A DNA stretch of 64,000 nucleotides from Panagrolaimus kolymaensis (taxonomy: Eukaryota > Nematoda > Chromadorea > Rhabditida > Panagrolaimidae): assembly GCA_028622995.1 (NCBI GenBank), contig JAJQJQ010000004.1:4030001-4094000 (forward strand), in the 5' to 3' direction. The notes under the pieces were generated by a model. It was given only the letters and a program-made list of their open reading frames with translations, was not told the DNA's origin and did not search any database. This document shows positions 9,999-20,647 of this stretch, one piece after another. The first letter of the stretch is position 1; each line of letters opens with the position of its first letter. The translations under genes were made by a program, and so were the position numbers.

Positions 9999-11783
9999 AT
10001 GATGGAACCAGAAAGATCTCAACAAACTATGGATCAACTGAGCAATGGCAACAATAATGAAGATGCTGCTTTTATATCTGAATCAGAACAAATCAGCCAA
10101 TGGAAGAAAGGAATTCAAGGCGATGAATCATATCAAGTTCAAGGATTAGCTGAACATGGTGGCGGTGAAACTATTCACACAATTCGTAAAGCCGTAAGTT
10201 TTTTCTTTTTGTGATTGTAAACTTTTCAATAAGGGCATTTTTATGATGTTCTTTAATCAAATCGCATGTTTCACCTTTTACTTTACATTTTTATTTTATA
10301 GGAAGAAGTGGCATTTTCAAATTGGATCAACACAAAACTTTGTAATGATAAAGATCTTCTGAAGCATTTACCGGTGGAACAAGACAATGGTGATCTTTAT
10401 GTCAAGGTTCAAGATGGCCTCATCATTTGCAAGCTGATCAATGTTGCTAAACCTGATACCATTGCTGAACGTGAAATCAATAAGAAGAATCTCAACACGT
10501 ATTCAAAGTTGGAGAATTTGGGTTTAGCTATCAGAAGCTGTAAGGCAATTGGATGTAACTTGATCAATATTGATGCAGCTGATATAACTCGTGGTACTCC
10601 TCATCTTGTTTTGGCTCTTCTTTGGCAGATTATTCGTCTTGGTCTCTTTCGACAAATCAATCTTGAACATACTCCTGGAATGTTTAGACTTTTGAAGCCT
10701 GAAGAAAGTTTGGAAGAATTGCATAAGATTACTCCTGAACATCTTCTCATGCGATGGGCTAATTATCACTTGGCTAAGGTTTGTTTCTTCTTCTGGATTC
10801 ATAATGAACATTATCCTTTTTAGGCGAATCTTCCCCTTGAAATGAACAACTTTACATCTGATATCTGTGATTCAACTGTTTATACTCATCTCATCTATCA
10901 AGTTGCCCCACCTGAAGCAGGTGTTACTTTGGAACCATTGAAACAAGAAGGAAATCTCAAAAGAGCTACGTACATGCTTCGTGAAGCTGCCAAAATCGAC
11001 TGTGATAGCTTTGTTACTCCTGAAGATGTTGTTGAAGGAAATTTCAAGTTGAATGTCGCTTTCACTGCTCATTTGTTCAACAAATTACCTGCTTTGCCTG
11101 AACCTCCTGTTGAAGAACATATTGAACGTGTTCATGTTGAACCATTATCCTTCGTTAATGCTGCTCAAGAAGATTTGGAGCTTGATGTTACACAAGAAAG
11201 TGAACAACTTACAAACAGAAATGAAGTTCAACTCGATGCTACTCAAGATGAACTACAACTTGATGCTGATGGTACTCAAGATGGAGAAGAATCTGATAGT
11301 ACGCAAGAAAGTGGAGATAGCTACAATGTCGAAGAAGTTTATAAAGAAATTTTTGGTTTTAATATTTCTCACAAAAATATTGAAACATCTCTTAATGTTA
11401 CCGAAGACGTCCATTTCTTTTCTTCTTTTGCTGATCATCATTCTCAAATGGATTCTATTCGTGTTGAAGCTGGAAGAGATTTTGCTCCTGTTAAATCAAC
11501 TGATCTTTCGTCGGTTTCAATTGATGCTCTTGGAACGCCTGAAAGACAAATTTCTGATGTTGAATTTCGACAAGATTATCCTTATCTCGCTTGGTTGGGA
11601 AAAATCAAAGAAACTCCATTGGTCGCTCTGCTTCTTCTAATTGGATTACTTGTTTTCTTATGTGCTATTTGGGAAGCGAACTCTTATCTTTCTTATTCTG
11701 CATTGCCATTGGTTGGTGGAGCTTGCAACAATTCTTCAAATGCTAATTCTTCATACTGTAATAACACAAATTCTAATGTTTAA
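9999..11783 (+). CDS. Plastin-like CH-CH protein with C-terminal transmembrane anchor
   Basis: Three exons (9999-10193, 10302-10778, 10824-11783) encode 543 residues. Residues 50-65 match the linker that precedes CH1 in fimbrin/plastin (GETIHTIRKA). Residues 66-180 are CH1 (FSNWINTKL, DGLIICKLIN, EREINKKNL, AIGCNLINI, HLVLALLWQIIRLGLF). Residues 208-325 are CH2 (RWANYHL, MNNFTSDICDS, FVTPEDVVEGN, LNVAFTAHLFN). Together they form one actin-binding domain of plastin type. Plastins carry two EF hands before and a second CH pair after; both are missing here. Instead comes an acidic region with repeated LDxTQ motifs (about 340-385) and a 19-residue hydrophobic helix (489-507). A 36-residue Asn/Ser-rich tail with several N-x-S/T sequons follows. 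This predicts a tail-anchored membrane protein binding actin on the cytosolic side. It lacks the Pro-Pro-Pro end of canonical KASH proteins. AATAAA at 11879. Confidence 0.9.
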
Positions 11784-11878
11784 TTATTTTCTTGTAAAAT
11801 GTTTTTTTTTATCTTGTGTTCTTGATAATTATTATGCTATGTACTTTTCTATTGTTTTTACTGTATTTTTGTATTAAT

Positions 11879-11884
11879 AATAAA
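11879..11884 (+). terminator. Polyadenylation signal of the CH-CH-TM gene
   Basis: AATAAA about 95 nt after the stop codon at 11781-11783. Confidence 0.65.
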
Positions 11885-11899
11885 GACATATGTTTGTAA

Positions 11900-12334
11900 A
11901 CAAAAGTTTTATTGGTGTTAAAAATTTTACTTAAAATATTCTTTGAGTCATTGAAGACTTTTTCCATCAATATTTTGGGACAACATGAAAAGTTCAGATG
12001 AACCGGAAGGAGTTTATGATTGAAATAAACCTAAATTTTTCTTTTCTTTTTTTAAAGTTAGACTAAAATCAACGCTGATTTTTTTGTGCAGATAGTTATC
12101 ACAACCATGGCTTCCGTTTATGTTTTATTTTTATTTATTTTTTAAACTGAAATCAGCGTGATTATTTTTTATTTTTAGTAACAAAAAACTTTACATTTTG
12201 GCCTCGATCATTAACTTTTGATATAAATGATTTCTCAGGTTAGTTTCCTTTTAAAATAAAAGTTGCTATATTAAACATTTTAACTGTAAGTACATACTTC
12301 CAAAATGGTTGCAATACGGTAGTAAATTATCTTG
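11900..12334. other. Intergenic, with a short imperfect inverted repeat
   Basis: No gene is seen. The segments at about 12063-12084 and 12148-12170 (both around AAATCA-CG-TGAT) are near-complementary to each other and each is close to self-complementary, so the region may fold. Its right end is the left breakpoint of duplication copy 2 at 12335. Confidence 0.35.
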
Positions 12335-14240
12335 TTAACGATAAATTTTTGTGTGTTACCTTTTGATTCAATATTATTGAGTTAAATCAGTACCAAAATG
12401 ACCCAAAAGTTGTGACATTTACGTTTTCAAACCACTGTAGCAAGGAGTTGCCTATCTGTTGCATGCGATACTGTAGTTTGTAGACGAGCTCCACCACTTT
12501 TTCCTTTCTTTTCGTCATTAGTTTTTAGTGTAATAATAAAATTATGGTATCTATCGTTAAAAAGAAATTTAGAACACTATCAATAACATAATTTTTGGTT
12601 GAAAGGTTCATCAATCAAAAAGAAAATTAAATGTTAATCGGAAATTGAAGCAAGCAAAAAAAAGAAGGAAGAACCTAAAAATGAGAGAGAAAGGAAAGAA
12701 AGGAAAGAAAACGTGAAAAATTAACTATGATCTATCGAATTTAATCCTAAAATACACACACAAAAAAATGAATAATATTTTAAATTTAATGATAAAAAAT
12801 GCAGGTTTTAACCGTTTTTTGTGCAATTGTTAAAGGGAAATAGTTAAAATGATTGATTAAAAATATAAACGTTTGAACCATTGTTCTTAAAGATCTTTTA
12901 AGTTCCAATAAACATCATCATCACCACCTCCATAATAAAACAATAAAGCAAGCAAAGATCGCGAGTTTTGTAAAAAAAAAATAACGGCGAGGGTGTTTTG
13001 ATAATAAAAATGTTTTTTTTTTGTTTTTTTCAAACAAACTTTAACTACTTTACAGAAATTGACTTTCTTTTTTACCGGCGACGTTGTTCCCAAATTGAAG
13101 TACAAAACAAATTATAATCAATGAGTTTCAGTATTGGATGATAAATATTTTATCGTTCAACTTTGATCTTCCATCTCTCATCTTCTTTTTTTATGTTATC
13201 ATCGTTGTTTTTGATTTATTTGGTTCTGTTTTGATTTTGAAAATTAAAATTGTACATAGATAATTGGTTGAGGTGATTCATTCACACACAGGAAATTTCT
13301 TCATTCATTTGCAATTTTCAAGAAAGCTTCCTTGAAAATTTTAGTTTTTATGGAAATAGTGAGAAAGTTTTTTTCAATTTGTGTTTAAAATTTAGCAATC
13401 TTAAAAAAATCTTGCTTCTTTTTACTTTCATCGCTGGCTTTGCAATTTGCTAATTTATGTTTGAACTCTTTAACAAACTCAAAATCTCACATTCGTTTTT
13501 TACAGTATAAAGAAAACCCATTGAAACTTCTGTCAAACAAAAAAAAATGGTGGCAACACCCAACTATTTTTTGAGACAAAACTTTGGAGTTTTATTATGA
13601 TTGATTTCTTAGGCTTTCATTTTTGTGATTGAACAAATTTTTATTTTATTTTTATTTAGTGTAAAAAAATTACAAAAACACAAATGAAAAAAAGAATATT
13701 ATTGATTTACACACAAAAGAAGGAAAGAAAAACCTAATTTATTTCAAATTTGATTGAAAAATAAAAATGGCGGCGTCAGAACCCATTTTTTAAGCTCGAT
13801 AAAAAAATAGAAAGAAAATAAACAATAAAGTTAGTTACTTTTAAAGTAAAAGATACTCGTATTTGCATAAAGAAATTTATTAACCGTTTTTTCCATGATT
13901 TTTTTCATATTCGAGCTATATACCATCAGTTGATGCAGAGCTCATCGTTCGGGGTTTTTGTGGGGCAATTGTTGCAATTTTAGCTTTACCTCCGCCACCG
14001 CAATCACCTGGGGGAGCCACTATTGAAGAAGGTAGGGAAGTGATGGATGGAATTTGGAGAGGAATCATTCGACGATAAAGTGCACACCATGCAAGTAATG
14101 TTGCGCCAATAACAATAATTTCCATATTCCATGCCATTCTAGGACCATATTCAGCATAAAGGATACTAATAGCAATAGGACCAATCATACGTGCAACACC
14201 ACCCGAAACTTGGAAGATACCTTGTTGAGTTCCTTGTCGA
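12335..14240. repeat. Segmental duplication, copy 2 (1906 bp; resident copy)
   Basis: Direct repeat of 4074-5979. Here the block is continuous with the rest of the MFSD8-like gene, so this is the source location. It contains 325 bp of the gene's last exon and about 1.58 kb of 3' flank (12335-13915). The flank carries no other gene; a short minus-strand frame at 12887-13105 opens with ATG but is low-complexity and lies in non-coding flank in both copies. The right breakpoint falls in the codon pair Arg-Arg of the motif GPRRQGTQQG. Confidence 0.97.
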
Positions 14241-15721
14241 CGAGGGCCTATGATTTTTGAGAATAGCGTTGTGGTGGTTATGTTCAGCACTGGGAATGCA
14301 AAACCAATAACAATGATATAAGCCGCATAATAAAGATAAACATTCACTGGACTCAAATCTTCACACCAGCTGAATTTATCTGAATTACAACCAACTCGAT
14401 CATGAGCAGCTAACGAGGAAGTGGAATTATGCATTTCCACATGTCCAGGAATGAATGGCCATGAATATGTGACAAGATGGAACAGGATTAAGGCTACGAG
14501 GGATAACATACAAGCTTTGCGGGAACTGATACTAAAAAAATAAAATTTGTTAAAGAGAGTTTACACATAATGACAATTTTGACATCACTAATAGCGCGAA
14601 TAATATTTTGGAGCTAATACGAGAAAAACTATAAATACTTACTAATTTTCAAGTTTTAATGTGATATAAGCAAAATAAGTTAAAAATGTGAATATTCCAA
14701 CACATCCTTGTGCAGCAGCGGTAAACGTAACAGCTTTAGTTTCAGAGAAATTAAACATCATCATTGAAAATGCACTTCCAATGGTTTCCAAATTGGTATT
14801 AATAAACATTTGAGTGAAACGAGTAAAGTAACAAATTAATACAGCAAGAATATCATACATAGGAAGGGAATTTGAAATCGAAGAAATATTTGAATCTTTT
14901 TTGCAACTTGGTTCAGGAGTTTCAATAATTCCAGCATAATTTTCTTTAAACAAAAATTTAATTGCAATAGCACCAAATAAATTCATGGCACATGCAAGAT
15001 ATGCTGGAGCAGTATAAAGATTGATGGTTAAAGTATGGAAGAGTTGAAAGCCAGGATATCCAAGAGGTGTAAAAATGAGTTGAAGTGCTGGACCACATGT
15101 TGTTCCCAAAGCTTGCCCACAAGTCACAAATGCAATGGCTCGAGGTCTATCTTTAAATGTTGAAGCTGTGGATGCATAAGCTCTTAATAATGTAACATTC
15201 CCCGAGCCGGCTCCAGTAACAAATCGACCAATAAACATTAAATATTTTTTTGGAAATGATACTAATTCCAGAGCAATATAAAGTGCATTTCCAACAAACA
15301 TAAGGAAGAGGCCCACATAAAGAGGAAGACGAACTTGTTTAAGTTTATTTGACCAATATCCAAAACTTGGTGATGAAATTATTTGTCCTAATGAATATAC
15401 AGCAACGATATAACCGAAGAATTGCTCAGTGGCTGATTTATCGAGCTAAAAAAATTCTATGATTAAAATATGGCATTGAAATAAAAACAAAAGTTTACTG
15501 TCTGTAAGTAAGGCCATAATGCACTGAAGTAAAGCGAAAATTGGGCTGATCCTAAAATTATAAAATTGAGTAAAATAAGGCATATATATTTTTTAATACT
15601 TACCAACAAATGATAAGGCACTGGCAACATAGATGCTTCGCCAATCTGTTCGAGGTTCATCTCCAGATTCAACTGAAAGAATGGACTTCTTGTCTTGTGG
15701 CTTTTGTTTATGATTTCCCAT
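13916..15721 (-). CDS. MFSD8/CLN7-like major facilitator superfamily protein
   Basis: Four exons on the minus strand (15721-15604, 15551-15499, 15445-14643, 14531-13916) encode 529 residues. The N-terminus has the MFSD8 block DWRSIYV and then FSLYFSALWPYL. The MFS signature between TM2 and TM3 is GYWSNKLKQVR. Further matches are SLGQIISSPSFG, GRFVTGAGSGNV, QALGTTCGP and, near the end, IIGPRRQGTQQG with SGGVARMIGP. These follow human CLN7 in order. CLN7 sits in the lysosomal membrane and is implicated in chloride conductance and Batten disease; substrate here is inferred only. Hydrophobic segments are consistent with about 12 helices. A loop with N-x-S sequons and two cysteines lies at about residues 345-370, and the C-tail is Pro/Gly-rich. 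The last exon and 3' flank have been copied to 4074-5979. Confidence 0.93.
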
Positions 15722-15830
15722 CAAAGAAAGAGAATTGTATAATAAAAAACTATGGAAAGAATAAATGGAAGGGAGTTTTTCTAAAAAATAATTGCAAAGA
15801 ATTAATAATATTGCACAACAAAAATGATTA

Positions 15831-15844
15831 TTTGCGCGCGCAAA
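15831..15844. promoter_or_regulatory. Perfect palindrome TTTGCGCGCGCAAA upstream of the MFSD8-like gene
   Basis: A 14-bp exact palindrome with a CG-alternating core, 110 bp upstream of the MFSD8-like ATG, in DNA that is otherwise about three-quarters A+T. CpG-rich E2F/DP-type sites have a TTTSGCGC core, so a protein-binding role is possible; this is inference. Confidence 0.35.
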
Positions 15845-17148
15845 AAAAAAAGGTTTTACAGACGAGGAAAAATAAAAAATTTCATGGAAATTTGCATGTT
15901 TCTCCACGTGCGACCGCGATAAAAAAAAGGAGACAATCAACAGCGAACGTGCATAAAACAAAAGAGAAAAAGTTTTGCAATCATTTGGATCTTATAAGTC
16001 TTCATGAAACTTGATGGCGCACATGCGCATGCACGCACAAACATGGGAGGAGCAAGGGTAATTAACAATTGTCGCCGCCATTAAACCAATAATCGCCTGA
16101 TTTAAACTACCATCATCATCTTTATTAATGATGTCAAAACTTTTTAAGTTTGTTAAGGAGGTTCTCTCGCTCTATCATTTTCAAGAAGAAAAAAAAGCAA
16201 GAAAGAAGCAAATGAAATCGCAGCGGAAAATGATGGCGGCGGTGGTGGAAGTATTTGTTTTTTCCTTTCATTTCAGTTCATGGGTTTCAAGATTCAAGAT
16301 AAAAGATTCATTTCAAAAAAAATAAAAAGGTCACAATAGAAAAAAAGAAGCACCGAAAAAAGGGGCGAAATTTCCTTTCCAAAAAAATAAAAACATTAAT
16401 TTTTGTTATCAAAAATGTTTTATTCAAACATCGCCGCTTTTTAGTTTTTTATTTTTACAGAAAAAGCTTGATTCTATTTAGAATATTAATTTTTTCGCTT
16501 TAATTTTATTATACATAGCTTGAATCAGAAATAACTAACAAAAGAAAATAGTAACAGAAAGCTTTTTAGAAAAATAAAAAAAAATGGTGATCAAAAATTC
16601 GTGATAGCTGTTGGAAAAATAAAAGGACATATTTCCAAAGTGTATTTTCATTGTAACTCCTAGGAAAAATAATAACAGCATGTCCCACAAAGTGTATTTA
16701 CTATCTTCCAAAAAAACAGTGGAACGAAGTTTATTTTTTATTTTTTTGTTTTCCCCGAAAACAAAGAAGCATCTTCTTTTTAAAAATTGTGGTAAAACTT
16801 TTTAAATAAAGGCTATCAATCATATTTTATTATTTTGCAAAAAGCAAAAGCATCTGGAATTGAAATCATTGATGAAACCACAAAGAAGAAAGAATCCTCG
16901 TGAATTGCTTGAGGGGAAAATATTTTTTTGGGGTTGGAAGAAGAAAGAGTAAAAATTATGGGAAAAGAAGATTAAAAATAAAGATGATTGGCGGCCAGCC
17001 ATCATATTTAGTCAGTCGGATCATGTTAATTATGATTTTTTTATTGGAAAGATAAAACAAAGATAAAATCTTTTTCTTCTATCAAAAAAAATATTTCGCT
17101 TTTAAAGATATCCATTTTATGTGGTTTAAGAATGTCCGAGATTTTTGA

Positions 17149-17156
17149 TGACGTCA
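17149..17156. promoter_or_regulatory. CRE-type palindrome TGACGTCA
   Basis: A full consensus site for bZIP factors of the CREB/ATF family. It lies 1.4 kb upstream of the MFSD8-like start and 3.5 kb beyond the 3' end of cyclase 1. One 8-bp match in about 5 kb can occur by chance, so function is uncertain. Confidence 0.25.
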
Positions 17157-20100
17157 AAGAGAGAGAATAAATTTATTTATCTCGCCCTGGTGGCGGGGGA
17201 AAACAATCAAGAAAAAAAAGAAAGAAAAATGATATATTCGGGAGGAGAGTGAAGAGGGCAATGGATGCTTGCTTATTTCAATGTGAAAAGCAGCGGCTAC
17301 CCATAAAATATTTATGTTCGAACGATCGAAGTAGCCGACGTTGATCTCTGACTCAACACACAAATGACAATTGCGAAATAAATAAAAAAGGCTAAAAAGT
17401 TCAAACAGGAAATTGTGTATAGTTTTCAAAAATAAAACAAAAAGTATTGGTCATTCTTCGTTCGATGCTGCTCCTTTTTTGTTTTCGTAAACTTTTAGTT
17501 TAATTTATTTGATGGGAATGGGAAAAGCATTGAACTTTGGTATAGTTATTATTTTTGGTTAAACTTTAAAAAACGATAGAATATCAACAACAAAAGCCTT
17601 TCTAAAATAACTCCAGCGAGCTGCTAAAAATTTGTCGGTTTCAATTGAAATAAGTAAATAAGAAAAAGGGAAGAAAAGAAAACATATTTATACTTTTCTT
17701 CAAAACCGTATTTCACATTCTTTTAAAATGATCACCATTTTGTATGCTGGTATTATTGGACCGAAATAAAACCATATCATTTAACTATAAACAAGATTAA
17801 TTGAAGAGGATATTCTTTTAGCACCACGCTCCCTTATTTTTGCACTTATTTTTTGTGAACCTTAATTGAACTTTTTTACTTCCATCAATGATCTCTTTTC
17901 TAAACATCCTGTTATTTTTTTACGGTAAATGCACTCAGTGACTATTTTTTTCAAGTCAAATCATTTTTTATGGGATTTTCTCTTTGCATCAAAGAACCCA
18001 AAAAAAAGTCTACGTAATTTGTGCAGCATAAATGTGTTTTTTTTTGTTACACAAAAATTAATCAAAGCTTGCGGAAGAGACAATTGAGTTGGGTTCAAAA
18101 TCCAAACCAAAAAATATGTGCTTCTTTTTTATTACGCATTTTCAATCATGTTTTTTGTGATAGCTCTTTAATTGTTAGGAAATACATGCAATTTACGTAA
18201 ATTCAATGAAAGTAATGACGTACTTTTTTTTACGTATTTTCTTTTTAAGGATAATCATTACAACCGTTTCAAACTGCAATAAGTAAATCTTGTTTCAAAA
18301 ACACATTGTTCATCGTCAAATTATATGTATATGTAAACCGTTTGTCTTCTGGCTTTAATGAATTCTTTTCTTGAATAGTTTTTCCATTTGGTTGAATATC
18401 TTATTTTTAATTTGCTTTTCATAGAAGTAAAACAAGGTTATGATTCGCAACAACGAAAGAAGATGCAGATGTGTTTTAACCCGTAACTTGAATTGAAAAT
18501 ATTTTTTATCGTTTATTTTTTTTATATAGCTTTCAATGAGTTTTGATTTTTTTTACTTGCTTTTACATTATTTTCCTGTCTCAATTTTTGAAGAAGAAAA
18601 TTATTATTTTTTTAATATTTTGTTACTGCGTCTGCTTTTTTTACATGCTCTTTGAATCTCAATTTTTGATCTAAAAAACCTGTGTGGTGGTTAGTTAAAG
18701 GCAATAAAATTTTAACATCTTTGTTATTGAAAAAAAAAACGAAGGAAACAACAGAGCCACAAACATCAGACAAAGAAGAAGCAAGAAGAAGAAAAAACGA
18801 GAATAATAAAAAGTAAATTAAAAATTATTATTTTTATAAAAATGAAATGGAAGGTTTTTTTGTTTGGAAAAAATTGCAAAAATGTTCTCGTGATTTTTAT
18901 TATGACTACTGTAAAAAGAAAAAAGGAAAAGTTATAAAAGAATTTTCTTTGCGATAATTAAAAAATTCCAATAACAAGATTCGGCGAATGTTGCTCTCCA
19001 AAATTACCCTAACATCTCTTATCAATGCCCATTTATATGGTTCTTACTTCCGTAAATTTTAGAATCTTTGAAACAAAAAAAATGATTCAGTATTTCTTTA
19101 GCGAAATTTATGTTGAAATAATTACACTTTTTTCCATGAAACTTTTTAAAGGATATTAAAAATTTTGAAACTTTTAAATGCAGCTTTAAACATTTTTTAT
19201 AGATTCATGATGTTTGTCAAATGAAATCTATTTTTATTCCATTTTTTTACCCACATCATAATCCCCAATTTTATTATTTATTATCAAAGAGTTTCTTTTT
19301 GTTTTAATAAAAAAATAAATATAGAAAAATGCAATGAACCCATTCATCATCCAAAATTTTTTAAGGGTTCAAGAAAAAAAGTCCCAAATAAAACTTTTTT
19401 TGTTGTTGTAATAAACGATTGAATTAAATTTTTTTGTTTCTGATTAAATATCAAATTTATCAGTGATTCTTGCAACAACAAAAAAGAAGTCTATCGCGTC
19501 CACAAAAATAAAAAATGTCCGCCTTCGCATTTTTTTTATAAACTAAAAAAACAAAAGATGAATTACCGCTTTTTTTGGTAATTTGTTTATCTCCAAAAAT
19601 TCGGGTTTATGAAGAAAAAAATCCATACATCAGGTCAATTTTATAGTTTATTAATTTTCACCATTCCTTCTTTTCAAAAGAAGAACAATATGTTATTGTT
19701 TTTTTAATAAAGAAAAAGGAAGGTGGAAGTTTTAACCCGATCAAATTTCATGGAAATAAATAGCTTTCACAAAAATAAACATTTATTATAAAAAAGTATT
19801 GGAAAAGTCACATTTTATTATTAATCAACAATAGTTTTAAAGAACAATGAGGAATTTGTTTATAAAAAAATAATAAAAAAAAGAAATGCTTTTATGTCGG
19901 CTATAATAAACTTGGAATGTTGCAACATATAAAGCGTCAAAAATTGTTGAATCCTAAATTTGCAATTGGTTTTACCATCTTTAAAAAAAAGATTTTTTTC
20001 TTTCCAACCAAATATCAAAGAAAGGTCTACATACAGAACCACATTTTCGACATTCAATAATTTTTTTTACTCCTGCTAGCTTTTTTAGAAAAGACCTAAT

Positions 20101-20647
20101 AAGACATCCTCCATTCAATAATGACACAAACTTTTGCGCTTGTGTAAATATGCAAACTTGAGTGTTTGTTTGTCGTCCCTCATATCAAATGAAAACCAAG
20201 AACACTTTTCTTTTTTTGCAGCCGCATTGATTGCTTTATTTTCTTCTAAATATCGTTCGTTTTGAATATTTATGTTTCTTTTTTTTAATTTTTTTTTTTA
20301 AATAGCAAGGTTTTTCTTATGTAAAATATTGAAGTTTGATTGCGTTAACTTATGATTTGGGATCAATATGAAAAAAATACGTCGACAGTGAAACTCTCGG
20401 CATTAAGAAAAAAATAAAATATATTTATGGATATTTGGGAACTATTTTTCCGAATACAATTCGTCGTTTAAGAATTATTGAATAACCGCTAATAATCTTC
20501 CAAAAGTTTATGAAATTAAAAAAATTTTATTTTACAAAAGCAGATTAAAATTAATGTGTAAATTTAAAGGACCAAAGAAATTATTACATTGTTTAGAAAT
20601 AAAATGAGGTTAGCTTTAAAAAAGTAATGGTATGAGTAAAAGTCAAA

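Larger units (their letters stand above)
15722..20647. other. 4.9-kb gene-poor region between the MFSD8-like gene and cyclase 1
   Basis: I find no exon chain with coding composition on either strand. The sequence is dominated by A and T homopolymers and purine-rich runs. Near 15.83-16.3 kb there is unusually G+C-rich material: a 14-bp palindrome at 15831-15844, ATGCGCATGCACGCAC near 16023, and a GGCGGCGGTGGTGG-like run near 16235. A TGACGTCA site is at 17149-17156. A short minus-strand frame at 17154-17429 and a + frame at 16128-16325 lack known motifs. The region may be a large promoter for the MFSD8-like gene, or house an unrecognized non-coding RNA. I see nothing firm. Confidence 0.5.

Noticed and set aside
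17294..17337. Stem CGGCTAC/GTAGCCG enclosing a TTCGAACGATCG loop, examined as a tRNA or microRNA precursor
   Set aside because: Only 7 paired bases, no D or anticodon arms, and no extended pairing for a microRNA hairpin.
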